Made by a program: the position numbers and the translations under genes. The notes beneath the pieces were generated by a model that was not told the origin of the DNA, searched no databases, and worked only from the letters and a program-made list of their open reading frames with translations. Positions 1 to 5,360 of a DNA stretch of 9,311 nucleotides are shown here, piece after piece. Source of the stretch: an uncultured Alphaproteobacteria bacterium (GTDB lineage Bacteria; Pseudomonadota; Alphaproteobacteria; Caulobacterales; Parvularculaceae); assembly GCA_938003575.1 (NCBI GenBank), contig CALKYG010000410.1, positions 1 through 9,311 on the forward strand, read 5' to 3'. Numbering within the stretch: the stretch's first letter is position 1; each line of letters begins with the position of its first letter.

Positions 1-451
1 GCGGCTCCGGCGTTCGCGCGGCGGAGTCGAATTCCATGCCGTTGATGTTGTCGCCTCGATAACTCGGCAGCGTCACGCCGTTGACGGTTTCCGTCGGCGC
101 CGACCTTGGTTTGGCGTATTGACCTGCGATGCGTCCGATTTTCACGACCGGCATCGCCGCGCCGAAAGTCAGCGCGACCGACATCTGCAGCAATACGCGA
201 AACGTGTCGCGAATGTTGTTCGGACTGAACTCCTTGAAACTCTCAGCGCAATCGCCGCCCTGAAGGAGGAAGGCGCGGCCTTCCGCCACCGCCGCAAGTT
301 CAGCCTGCAACGTCCGGGCCTCGCCCGCAAACACAAGCGGAGGATACGTCGCAAGCTCGCTTTCGACAGCCGCAAGCGCCGCCGGATCAGGATAATCCGC
401 CGGCATGTGGCGCGCGGTCTTGTTCCGCCAGCTGTCAGGCTTCCAGGTCAT
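1..451 (-). CDS. aroG: 3-deoxy-7-phosphoheptulonate synthase, class II (5' part, runs off left edge)
   Basis: Reading the minus strand from the ATG at 451-449 gives 150 uninterrupted codons to the window edge. The protein starts [11 protein letters not shown] and contains blocks typical of plant/microbial class II DAHP synthases: YPDPAAL (20-26), [10 protein letters not shown] (37-46), [12 protein letters not shown] (61-72), [13 protein letters not shown] (78-90), [14 protein letters not shown] (104-117) and [11 protein letters not shown] (128-138). In this family the Cys of GGDCAE (C68) is a metal ligand, and the KIGR and KPRS basic residues line the substrate site. The enzyme condenses phosphoenolpyruvate with erythrose-4-phosphate, the first step of the shikimate pathway, in the cytosol. 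Family members are about 450 residues, so roughly one third is present. A GGAGGA ribosome site at 455-460 lies 3 nt before the ATG and supports this start. It diverges from the metallohydrolase gene across 118 bp. I could not settle on a promoter there. Class II identity is near certain; the symbol is by analogy. Confidence 0.95.
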   Translation of the reverse strand, partial: MTWKPDSWRNKTARHMPADYPDPAALAAVESELATYPPLVFAGEARTLQAELAAVAEGRAFLLQGGDCAESFKEFSPNNIRDTFRVLLQMSVALTFGAAMPVVKIGRIAGQYAKPRSAPTETVNGVTLPSYRGDNINGMEFDSAARTPEP

Positions 452-569
452 CGATCCTCCAGACGCTTCCTCTTATGTCGGCGGAATAGGCCCCGCAACA
501 TTGAAAGACGCCGCAGGCTTTATCATTCCCCGCGATGGGTTAAGAAGTCGGCGGACACTGGAGCCGGCA

Positions 570-1460
570 ATGAAAATGACCCCCTTTCTCGCCGCGTTCG
601 CGGCCCTTGCAACGGCTCCGGCCGCCGCGCAGCGCGATTTCGGCGATGTTGAGATCGCCGCCGTGGAGGTCCGGCCCGGGATCTTCATGCTGCAGGGGGC
701 CGGCGGAAACATGGGGCTTTCGACTGGACCGGACGGCGCTTTCCTGATCGACGATCAATTCGCGCCGCTGGCGGGCAAGATCGCCGCCGCGATCGCCGAA
801 ATCACCGACAAGCCGGTGGAGTTTCTCGTCAACACTCACTGGCATGGCGATCACACCGGCGGGAACGAAGCCTTTAAAGAAAGAGGCGCGGTCATCGTTG
901 CGCATGTGAATGTCCGCAAGCGGCTGAAAGAAGGGCTGAAACGCGAGAGCGGCGAAACCCCGCCGGCGCCCGAGGCGGCGTTGCCCGTTATTACGTTCGA
1001 CGACGAAATCTCGTTCCATTGGAATGGGGATGAAATTCGCGTTCGTCACCCGGACCCCGCGCACACCGACGGCGACGCGATCATCTATTTCAAGAACGCC
1101 AACGTCGTTCATATGGGGGATTTGTTCTTCAACGGCGGCTATCCATTCATCGACCTCGCCTCGGGCGGGGATCTTGACGGGTCGATCGCCGCACTGGAAA
1201 CGGCGCTCGCCGGGGTCAACGACGATGTGCGGATCATACCGGGACACGGTCCTCTTGCCTCGAAGGCCGACCTCGAAAGCTATGTTGAGATGCTGAGAGA
1301 CGTGCGTTTACGGATCCGGAAGCTCGTTGACAGGGGTCTTTCCGAGGAGGCTGTCGTCAAGGCGGACCCGCTGATGGATCTGAATGAAAAATGGGGCGGC
1401 GGATTCATCAACGGCGAGGCGATGACGCGCGCGGCCTACCGGTCGCTTGGAAAGAATTAG
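570..1460 (+). CDS. exported MBL-fold metallohydrolase
   Basis: The 296-residue product belongs to the metallo-beta-lactamase superfamily. Residues 1-20 form a signal peptide (MKM, a hydrophobic Ala/Leu stretch, and a likely AAA|Q cleavage site), so the enzyme is probably periplasmic. The metal motif THWHGDHTGGN gives H90, H92, D94 and H95. Further ligands are H165 (AHTDGD), D184 (HMGD) and H226 (PGHG). An Asp rather than Cys at the 184 position argues against a class B1 beta-lactamase and is the bridging ligand seen in glyoxalase II-like and many other MBL hydrolases. This is a full set of zinc ligands, so the enzyme should be active. The substrate is unknown; annotation as a lactamase or lactonase would be guesswork. 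The ORF is open back to 405, but the ATG at 570 has GGAG at 560-563, six bases upstream, and creates the signal peptide. It is convergent with the small gene at 1541-1822, separated by a strong hairpin. Confidence 0.93.
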   Translation: MKMTPFLAAFAALATAPAAAQRDFGDVEIAAVEVRPGIFMLQGAGGNMGLSTGPDGAFLIDDQFAPLAGKIAAAIAEITDKPVEFLVNTHWHGDHTGGNEAFKERGAVIVAHVNVRKRLKEGLKRESGETPPAPEAALPVITFDDEISFHWNGDEIRVRHPDPAHTDGDAIIYFKNANVVHMGDLFFNGGYPFIDLASGGDLDGSIAALETALAGVNDDVRIIPGHGPLASKADLESYVEMLRDVRLRIRKLVDRGLSEEAVVKADPLMDLNEKWGGGFINGEAMTRAAYRSLGKN

Positions 1461-1470
1461 AAGAAAAAGA

Positions 1471-1500
1471 AAACGCCCGCGAAGGGGTTTGCGGGCGTTT
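1471..1500 (-). terminator. rho-independent terminator, best on minus strand, possibly bidirectional
   Basis: A perfect 10-bp inverted repeat (AAACGCCCGC at 1471-1480 and GCGGGCGTTT at 1491-1500) encloses a 10-nt loop. Read on the minus strand it is followed by a T-rich run (complement of the A-rich 1461-1473), so it is a good intrinsic terminator for the small exported-protein gene ending at 1541. On the plus strand only three Ts close the stem before CCC, so termination of the metallohydrolase transcript is plausible but weaker. It sits exactly between two convergent genes. Confidence 0.85.
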
Positions 1501-1540
1501 CCCTGGTGCTCGTTTCAGGGGCGAGCGATACGAACCGATC

Positions 1541-1822
1541 TTACGCTTTGATCGCGGCGCCGACGACCTTGCCGCCCTTGATCTGGCATTCCGCGGTTTG
1601 CGCGTCTCCGCCGGCCAGCGGCAGAAGCTTGAAGGTGATCGTCTTCAGCGCGGCGCCTTTGATGTTGACGAATTTTTTCTTGAAGACGTCGGACGGCGCG
1701 ATGCCCTGTTCTTCGAGGGCCGATTTGCACAGCGAAATCTGTTCGGAGCTGCTTGTGGCGTGGGCCGGAGCGACCGCGAGGGCGACGACGGAAGCGGCGG
1801 CGGCGATCAGAATGTTCTTCAT
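1541..1822 (-). CDS. small exported two-cysteine protein, function unknown
   Basis: The 93-residue product starts MKNILIAAAASVVALAV and has a clear signal peptide with likely cleavage at AHA|T (22/23), leaving a mature protein of about 71 residues. The mature part has exactly two cysteines (C32 and C79), which could form a disulfide outside the cytoplasm. It is lysine-rich (K48-K50, KGGK near 82-85) and has no recognisable enzyme motif. The reading frame continues upstream to 1876, but the ATG at 1822 has an AAAGGAAA ribosome site about 7 nt upstream and generates the signal peptide, so the shorter form is preferred. It is divergent from the HxlR-type regulator with overlapping promoter-like elements between them, so it is a reasonable candidate target of that regulator. 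A strong terminator follows. I do not recognise the family. Confidence 0.85.
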   Translation of the reverse strand: MKNILIAAAASVVALAVAPAHATSSSEQISLCKSALEEQGIAPSDVFKKKFVNIKGAALKTITFKLLPLAGGDAQTAECQIKGGKVVGAAIKA

Positions 1823-1866
1823 GGCGGTTTCCTTTCGATTGGGTAGCGAACGCGTTTGGCTTGTTC

Positions 1867-1894
1867 TTGTCAACAATGTGATCCTATTTACTAT
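1867..1894 (+). promoter_or_regulatory. candidate promoter for the HxlR-family regulator
   Basis: TTGTCA at 1867-1872 (five of six matches to the sigma-70 -35 box) is followed after 16 bp by TACTAT at 1889-1894 (four of six matches to -10). This would start transcription near 1901 and leave a leader of about 120 nt before the ATG at 2023. The surrounding 60 bp is far more AT-rich than the rest of the window. Assignment is by eye. Confidence 0.45.
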
Positions 1895-1898
1895 TGTT
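1872..1898. promoter_or_regulatory. inverted repeat, candidate operator between divergent genes
   Basis: AACAAT at 1872-1877 and ATTGTT at 1893-1898 are perfect inverted arms with a 15-bp centre. The repeat covers the -10 region of both candidate divergent promoters. A regulator bound here would block both directions. The adjacent HxlR-family gene is the obvious candidate binder, because dimeric winged-helix proteins of this family usually bind inverted repeats and often control themselves and a divergent neighbour. Six-base arms in an AT-rich stretch can occur by chance. Confidence 0.35.
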
Positions 1899-1912
1899 TT
1901 TTAAAGTGTCAA
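1885..1912 (-). promoter_or_regulatory. candidate promoter for the small exported protein
   Basis: On the minus strand TTGACA (complement of 1907-1912, a perfect -35 box) is followed after 16 bp by TAAATA (complement of 1885-1890, three of six matches to the -10 box). Transcription would begin near 1878 and run into the gene starting at 1822. Its -10 box overlaps that of the opposing promoter at 1889-1894, so the two could compete or be controlled by one bound protein. Confidence 0.5.
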
Positions 1913-2022
1913 TATCATTTTTGTCGAGCGAGGGAAATTTTGTTAAACTGCCCGCGCTCGATAATGACGCCGCCCCGGCGAGGGCGGCGCGCGGCCGGGA
2001 AACGCTTTGGAAAAGGGCTTTG

Positions 2023-2766
2023 ATGTCAAGGACTTATAATCAGGATTGCGTTCTGGCCTATTCTTTCGACCTATTGGGCGAACGCTGGACCTTTCTCATA
2101 ATCAGGGAACTTTTTCTTGGGCCTCGCCGATTCGGCGACCTGCACGCCTCGCTTCCGGGCATTGGAACGAATCTCCTGAGCAAGCGCCTGAAGGAGCTCG
2201 AGGAGGCCGGAATCGTCACGCCGACGGGAGACGGACGAAATCAGTACCGGCTCACCGAGTCAGGGGAAGGGTTGCGCCCGGCGCTTCGCGAACTGATGTT
2301 CTGGGCGATCGAGTATTTCATGAACCAGCCCGGCCCCTCAGCGCCGAAGGAATGCATTCACTCGAACGACCTTGTGCCCGACTCGGTTGCGCTCGCAGTC
2401 GAAATGTTCGCCAACAAGAGCGCAATCCCTCATGCAAACTACGTCATTCAGGTGAAGATCGACGATACTCCCTACACCTACTATTTCATGAATCAGGAGA
2501 TGACCGCGCGGCGCGGCAGCGACACCCCCGCGGTCGCGCGCATTGAAACCGATGTCGCGACGCTGATGCAGGCGATGCGCGGGGAGATTTACATCGACGA
2601 AACGCGCAAGCGCGCGAAATTGTCCGGCGACATGGAAGTCATCGGACACTTCCTTTCGAGCTTCATACCGGGCGCGCAAGTCGCATACGAAGTCGCCGAA
2701 CTGATCCGCGAACGAAAATTGAAAGCCGCCGCCCTCAAGAGTTCGCGAGTTGAGGCAACGGCGTAG
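2023..2766 (+). CDS. HxlR-family winged-helix regulator with SCP2-like C-terminal domain
   Basis: The 247-residue protein opens with a typical HxlR DNA-binding domain (about 7-100): [25 protein letters not shown] (17-40, written across the recognition of the helix pair), then a helix with [18 protein letters not shown] (46-63) and a wing near YRLTESG (75-81). C9 occupies the N-terminal cysteine position used for redox sensing in some HxlR proteins. Typical HxlR proteins are about 100-150 residues. The extra 120-215 region ([29 protein letters not shown] and [11 protein letters not shown]) resembles the SCP2 sterol/lipid-binding fold, suggesting a small hydrophobic ligand. The start chosen has AAGGG at 2013-2017, five bases before the ATG, and matches the family N terminus; the frame is open back to 1894, inside the promoter region. 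The 3' end overlaps gpmA on the opposite strand. The DNA-binding call is firm; the SCP2 call is inference from pattern. Confidence 0.9.
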   Translation: MSRTYNQDCVLAYSFDLLGERWTFLIIRELFLGPRRFGDLHASLPGIGTNLLSKRLKELEEAGIVTPTGDGRNQYRLTESGEGLRPALRELMFWAIEYFMNQPGPSAPKECIHSNDLVPDSVALAVEMFANKSAIPHANYVIQVKIDDTPYTYYFMNQEMTARRGSDTPAVARIETDVATLMQAMRGEIYIDETRKRAKLSGDMEVIGHFLSSFIPGAQVAYEVAELIRERKLKAAALKSSRVEATA

Positions 2767-3463
2767 CGCGCGCTTCATCGAGATAGCGCGCCGAAACCGG
2801 CTTCACTGACCCGGGCGCGAATTCGAACAACAAGGGATTGCCGGTCGGAATCTCGACCTCGACAATCTTGTCGTCCGGCACGTTGAGCAGGAGCTTTACC
2901 AGCGCGCGAAGGGAATTGCCGTGCGCAACGATCAACAGCGACTCGCCGCTCTTCAAGCGTGTTGCGATCTTCGATTCCCACATCGGCTCGACGCGCGCCA
3001 GCGTCGTCTTCAATGACTCAGCCTGCGGAATCCTGTCGCCGAGACCGGCATAGCGAGGATCCTTCGCCGGATTGAACGGGCTCGACGGATCAAGCGGCGG
3101 CGGCGGCGTGTCAAAACTTCTTCGCCAGATCCTCACCTGCTCGTCGCCATGCTTGTCGGCGGTTTCTTTCTTGTTGAGGCCGGTGAGGCCGCCGTAATGC
3201 CGCTCATTGAGACGCCAGTCTTTCTCGACCGGCAGCCAGAGAAGATCCATTTCGTCGAGGACGATGTTGAGCGTCCGGATGGCGCGCTTTTGAACTGACG
3301 TGTAAGCGGCGGACCAATCGGCGCCGGTCGCCTTGAGAAGCTCGCCGGCCTTTTTCGCTTCCGCCCTGCCCTGTTCGGTCAGATCGACATCGACCCACCC
3401 GGTGAAGCGATTTTCCAAATTCCATTCGCTCTGCCCGTGGCGAAGGAGCGCCAGATAGGTCAT
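2735..3463 (-). CDS. gpmA: 2,3-bisphosphoglycerate-dependent phosphoglycerate mutase
   Basis: The 242-residue protein is a histidine-phosphatase-superfamily mutase that interconverts 3- and 2-phosphoglycerate in glycolysis and gluconeogenesis. It shows [10 protein letters not shown] with the phospho-acceptor H9, [12 protein letters not shown] (19-30), [11 protein letters not shown] with R60, the acid residue in [11 protein letters not shown] (E87), and [12 protein letters not shown] with the second histidine H181. The conserved PPPP/LD segment (119-125) and PQAESL (146-151) are also present. Length and motifs match E. coli GpmA (250 residues). The start at 3463 gives the usual [10 protein letters not shown] opening, with an AGGG just upstream; the frame is open to 3505 with in-frame ATGs at 3490 and 3505, but those lack a good ribosome site and add residues not usual in the family. 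It diverges from the isoaspartyl peptidase gene across 108 bp, and its last 32 bp overlap the end of the HxlR-type gene. Confidence 0.97.
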   Translation of the reverse strand: MTYLALLRHGQSEWNLENRFTGWVDVDLTEQGRAEAKKAGELLKATGADWSAAYTSVQKRAIRTLNIVLDEMDLLWLPVEKDWRLNERHYGGLTGLNKKETADKHGDEQVRIWRRSFDTPPPPLDPSSPFNPAKDPRYAGLGDRIPQAESLKTTLARVEPMWESKIATRLKSGESLLIVAHGNSLRALVKLLLNVPDDKIVEVEIPTGNPLLFEFAPGSVKPVSARYLDEARATPLPQLANS

Positions 3464-3571
3464 CGGCCCTGATCCCTGTTTCTTTTCCATTCGGACCGCG
3501 TTCATAAAGCCGCCGCCGGCGATTGGCTACCGGCGAAAATGCGTTAAAAGGCGGCGACCAAAGGTGCGGCT

Positions 3572-4480
3572 ATGTCGAGGACGTCAAAGATCGCGCTCGC
3601 CCTTCACGGCGGCGCAGGCGCGCGCGCCGGACGCGATTATTCGCGCGCGGAGGCGCATCTGGCCGAGCTATGCGGACGCGGAGAAGCGATGCTCCGGGAC
3701 GGCGCCGAGGCTGTCGACGTCGTGCAGGCGATGGTCGAGGACATGGAGCAGTCCGGTTTTTATGTCGCCGGACGCGGTTCGGCCGTCAACAAGGCCGGTT
3801 ATGTCGAACTCGACGCTTCGATCATGTCGGGCGGCCTTCCCGGCGATGACGCCGCTTCCAGACGGCGCGCGGGCGCAGTCGCCGCCGTTGCGCATGTCAA
3901 ATCGCCGATCAAGGCCGCGCGCCTCGTCATGGATACAACCCCTCACGTCATGCTGGCGGGGCGCGGCGCCGAGAATTTCTGCCGTCGGAACGGGCTTGAA
4001 TTCGTCAATGATCCGGCCGCCTATTACACGACGCCGATCGGCGTTTCCGGCGCGGAAATGCTTGAGAATGAACTGGGGCACGGCACAGTCGGCGCGGTGG
4101 CGCTCGACGCAAACGGCCGCCTTGCCGCTGCGACGTCGACCGGCGGCGTCTTCGGCAAACTGGAAGGAAGGGTCGGCGACACGCCCCTCATCGGGGCCGG
4201 CACCTGGGCGGATAAATATGTGGCGGCGTCATGCACCGGGCTCGGTGAATTTTTCATTCTCGCCGGCGGCGCCCAGGACGTCGCAAGCCGCGTGCGGTAT
4301 CAGGGCGCTGACCTCGGTCAGGCGACGCAGGGACTCATCAAGGACGTCGCCCGACAGGGCGGCAACGGCGGCGTTATCGCCGTTTCGCGAGAGGGCGAAA
4401 TCGCCTTCGCCTGGAACGGAGACGGCATGAAGCGCGCCGGGGTCGGGCCGGACAGGCCGCTCTTCGCCGCGACGTTCTGA
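3572..4480 (+). CDS. iaaA: isoaspartyl peptidase / plant-type L-asparaginase (Ntn hydrolase)
   Basis: The 302-residue product is a type 2 asparaginase precursor. Family members cut themselves before a threonine that becomes the N-terminal nucleophile of the beta subunit. Here that is G171|T172 in the motif [11 protein letters not shown], giving subunits of about 171 and 131 residues. Other family signatures are LHGGAG (11-16), VAGRGSAVN (65-73), LDASIM (80-85), the second active-site threonine T190 in TSTGG, R200 and D203 in [12 protein letters not shown], and T222 and G225 in CTGLGE. Expected activities are hydrolysis of isoaspartyl dipeptides from protein damage and breakdown, and of L-asparagine. 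No signal peptide is visible, so it should be cytoplasmic. The ribosome site AAAGG precedes the ATG by about 7 nt. It is divergent from gpmA and is followed after 103 bp by a same-strand gene of unknown function. All catalytic residues look intact. Confidence 0.95.
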   Translation: MSRTSKIALALHGGAGARAGRDYSRAEAHLAELCGRGEAMLRDGAEAVDVVQAMVEDMEQSGFYVAGRGSAVNKAGYVELDASIMSGGLPGDDAASRRRAGAVAAVAHVKSPIKAARLVMDTTPHVMLAGRGAENFCRRNGLEFVNDPAAYYTTPIGVSGAEMLENELGHGTVGAVALDANGRLAAATSTGGVFGKLEGRVGDTPLIGAGTWADKYVAASCTGLGEFFILAGGAQDVASRVRYQGADLGQATQGLIKDVARQGGNGGVIAVSREGEIAFAWNGDGMKRAGVGPDRPLFAATF

Positions 4481-4487
4481 TCTCCCT

Positions 4488-4502
4488 TGGGGCGTCGCCC
4501 CA
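4488..4502. terminator. short hairpin after isoaspartyl peptidase gene, weak terminator at best
   Basis: TGGGGC at 4488-4493 pairs with GCCCCA at 4497-4502 around a three-base loop, eight bases after the stop codon. There is no T run after it on the plus strand (CGAATTTA follows), so it may attenuate rather than end transcription, and the next gene could still be co-transcribed. Confidence 0.3.
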
Positions 4503-4572
4503 CGAATTTACGCCAATTTTCCAAGCCCTGAGGGCGGCGGCTCTGACGAGCGTCGCCGCAGCGGCAACCGCC

Positions 4573-4577
4573 GAGAG
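4573..4577 (+). promoter_or_regulatory. ribosome binding site deciding the start at 4584
   Basis: GAGAG lies six bases before the ATG at 4584. The in-frame ATG at 4578 directly abuts this sequence and would have no usable spacing, so 4584 is the likelier start. Confidence 0.55.
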
Positions 4578-4583
4578 ATGACA

Positions 4584-5030
4584 ATGAGCGAAACAAATCC
4601 AAAGCCTATCCGCGCCGGCGACAATGTGACCGACACTATGGCGCTGCATATTTATGACGGTCTCATCGGCAGGACTTTGCCGAAGGTTGAATGGACGCAT
4701 CCGGCCCACCTTGTCTTTGCGAGCGTGCTGATTGCGCGCGAGGGCCTTGCAGGCGCTGAAGCGGCCGCGCCCGGCCTCATCCGCAGCTATAATGAATCGG
4801 TCGGCGGCGTTAATGACGACAAACAAGGCTACCATCATACGATCACGCTCCTGTTTTTGAGACATGTCGCCGATTTTCTCGCTCCGTACGAAGAGGAAAG
4901 TTTGGGCGCCCGCGCAACGCGCCTCCTTGCATCGCCGCTTGCGGAAACGGACTATCCACTGCGCTTCTACACCCGCGAGCGTCTCTTTTCCGTCGAGGCG
5001 CGGCGCGGCTGGGTCGCCCCGGACCTGTGA
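4584..5030 (+). CDS. conserved uncharacterised protein with WxHxxH and GYHxT motifs
   Basis: The 148-residue product has no signal peptide or membrane segment. Its central part carries a pattern I recall from a widespread but uncharacterised bacterial family: W37-T-H39-P-A-H42-L, then a helix, then SYN (68-70) with a G-rich turn, N77-D-D, and G82-Y83-H84-H-T86-I-T. Conserved histidines on successive helices (H39, H42, H84, possibly H85) suggest metal or ligand binding in a small helical bundle, but this is inference and no reaction can be named. The C terminus (RFYTRERLFSVEARRGW, 127-143) is basic and aromatic. It lies 103 bp after the isoaspartyl peptidase gene on the same strand and may share its transcript. 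A weak hairpin with a T run follows at 5046-5071. Start choice rests on the GAGAG site at 4573-4577. Confidence 0.85.
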   Translation: MSETNPKPIRAGDNVTDTMALHIYDGLIGRTLPKVEWTHPAHLVFASVLIAREGLAGAEAAAPGLIRSYNESVGGVNDDKQGYHHTITLLFLRHVADFLAPYEEESLGARATRLLASPLAETDYPLRFYTRERLFSVEARRGWVAPDL

Positions 5031-5045
5031 CGCGGCCATCGGCTT

Positions 5046-5071
5046 GTCGATCAAGATCGTCGATCGATTTT
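5046..5071 (+). terminator. candidate weak intrinsic terminator
   Basis: TCGATC at 5047-5052 and GATCGA at 5062-5067 form a 6-bp stem with a 9-nt loop, extendable by a G-T wobble, and are followed by TTTT (5068-5071). It stands 16 bp after the stop of the 148-residue protein gene. The stem is short and the region is full of GATC/CGAT repeats, so alternatives exist. Confidence 0.35.
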
Positions 5072-5210
5072 CCGCCGCCAGTGATGAGTGTTGTCGGCTT
5101 CAGCGCCTTCGGCTCGTCACGGCCATATTGCGCAACAGCCGCATTAAGCGCGGGAACGCGATGACGGCGCCGCGCGCCGCAATCGGACGCCGGCGGTGAA
5201 ACCTGAAGGG

Positions 5211-5238
5211 TTGTCCGCGGCGGGCGACTGTATATGCT
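5211..5238 (+). promoter_or_regulatory. candidate promoter for the glycosidase-like gene
   Basis: TTGTCC at 5211-5216 (four of six matches to -35) and TATGCT at 5233-5238 (four of six to -10) are 16 bp apart. Transcription would begin near 5245, giving a leader of about 115 nt. Matches are modest and chosen by eye. Confidence 0.3.
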
Positions 5239-5344
5239 CGCATGAGCAAGATTGAAGAGATGACATCGCTCAAGCCCGCTTCCCGCCGTCGCCGCGGCGC
5301 GCCCCAGCGGAAGGACGGCCGGCGCCGGGCGTCCCGCGACCTTC

Positions 5345-5350
5345 AAGGAG
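5345..5350 (+). promoter_or_regulatory. ribosome binding site for a GTG start
   Basis: AAGGAG lies ten bases before the GTG at 5361. A second in-frame GTG at 5367 would be 16 bases away, which is too far, and no ATG gives the signal peptide, so GTG at 5361 is the chosen start. Confidence 0.7.
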
Positions 5351-5360
5351 TCCTACCCGC

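Larger units (their letters stand above)
5031..5360. other. 330-bp intergenic region without a convincing gene
   Basis: No reading frame here has both a plausible ribosome site and a recognisable product. It holds the weak terminator at 5046-5071, a GATCG/CGATC-rich patch (5047-5067), a GC-rich stretch, a candidate promoter near 5211-5238 and the AAGGAG ribosome site of the next gene at 5345-5350. A 42-codon arginine-rich ORF (5242-5370) overlaps the next start but has no ribosome site. Confidence 0.6.

Noticed and set aside
501..526. TTGAAA/TATCAT pair as a promoter for the metallohydrolase gene
   Set aside because: Spacing is only 14 bp, too short for a normal sigma-70 promoter.
119..652. 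A 177-codon plus-strand ORF over the DAHP synthase start
   Set aside because: Highly basic product with no domain; the opposite strand has a clear class II DAHP synthase.
540..1247. A 235-codon minus-strand ORF antisense to the metallohydrolase gene
   Set aside because: No recognisable domain, no ribosome site, and it is the expected antisense shadow of a GC-rich gene whose plus-strand product has intact motifs.
1931..2022. Upstream extension of the HxlR-type protein to 1894
   Set aside because: The added residues are not family-like, the upstream ATG lies inside the promoter region, and the ATG at 2023 has a good ribosome site.
3564..4430. A 288-codon plus-strand ORF in another frame of the isoaspartyl peptidase gene
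   Set aside because: Arg/Ser/Pro-rich composition typical of a frame-shifted GC-rich gene; the 3572 frame carries all catalytic motifs.
4374..5054. A 226-codon minus-strand ORF across the gap and the 148-residue protein gene
   Set aside because: Arg/Ala-rich, no motif, and opposite to two supported genes.
4843..5346. Minus-strand frame in the 5031-5360 gap with a TLITGGGKSIDDLD stretch, considered as a decayed short-chain dehydrogenase
   Set aside because: Only a few residues fit a Rossmann start and nothing follows; too short to support a pseudogene.
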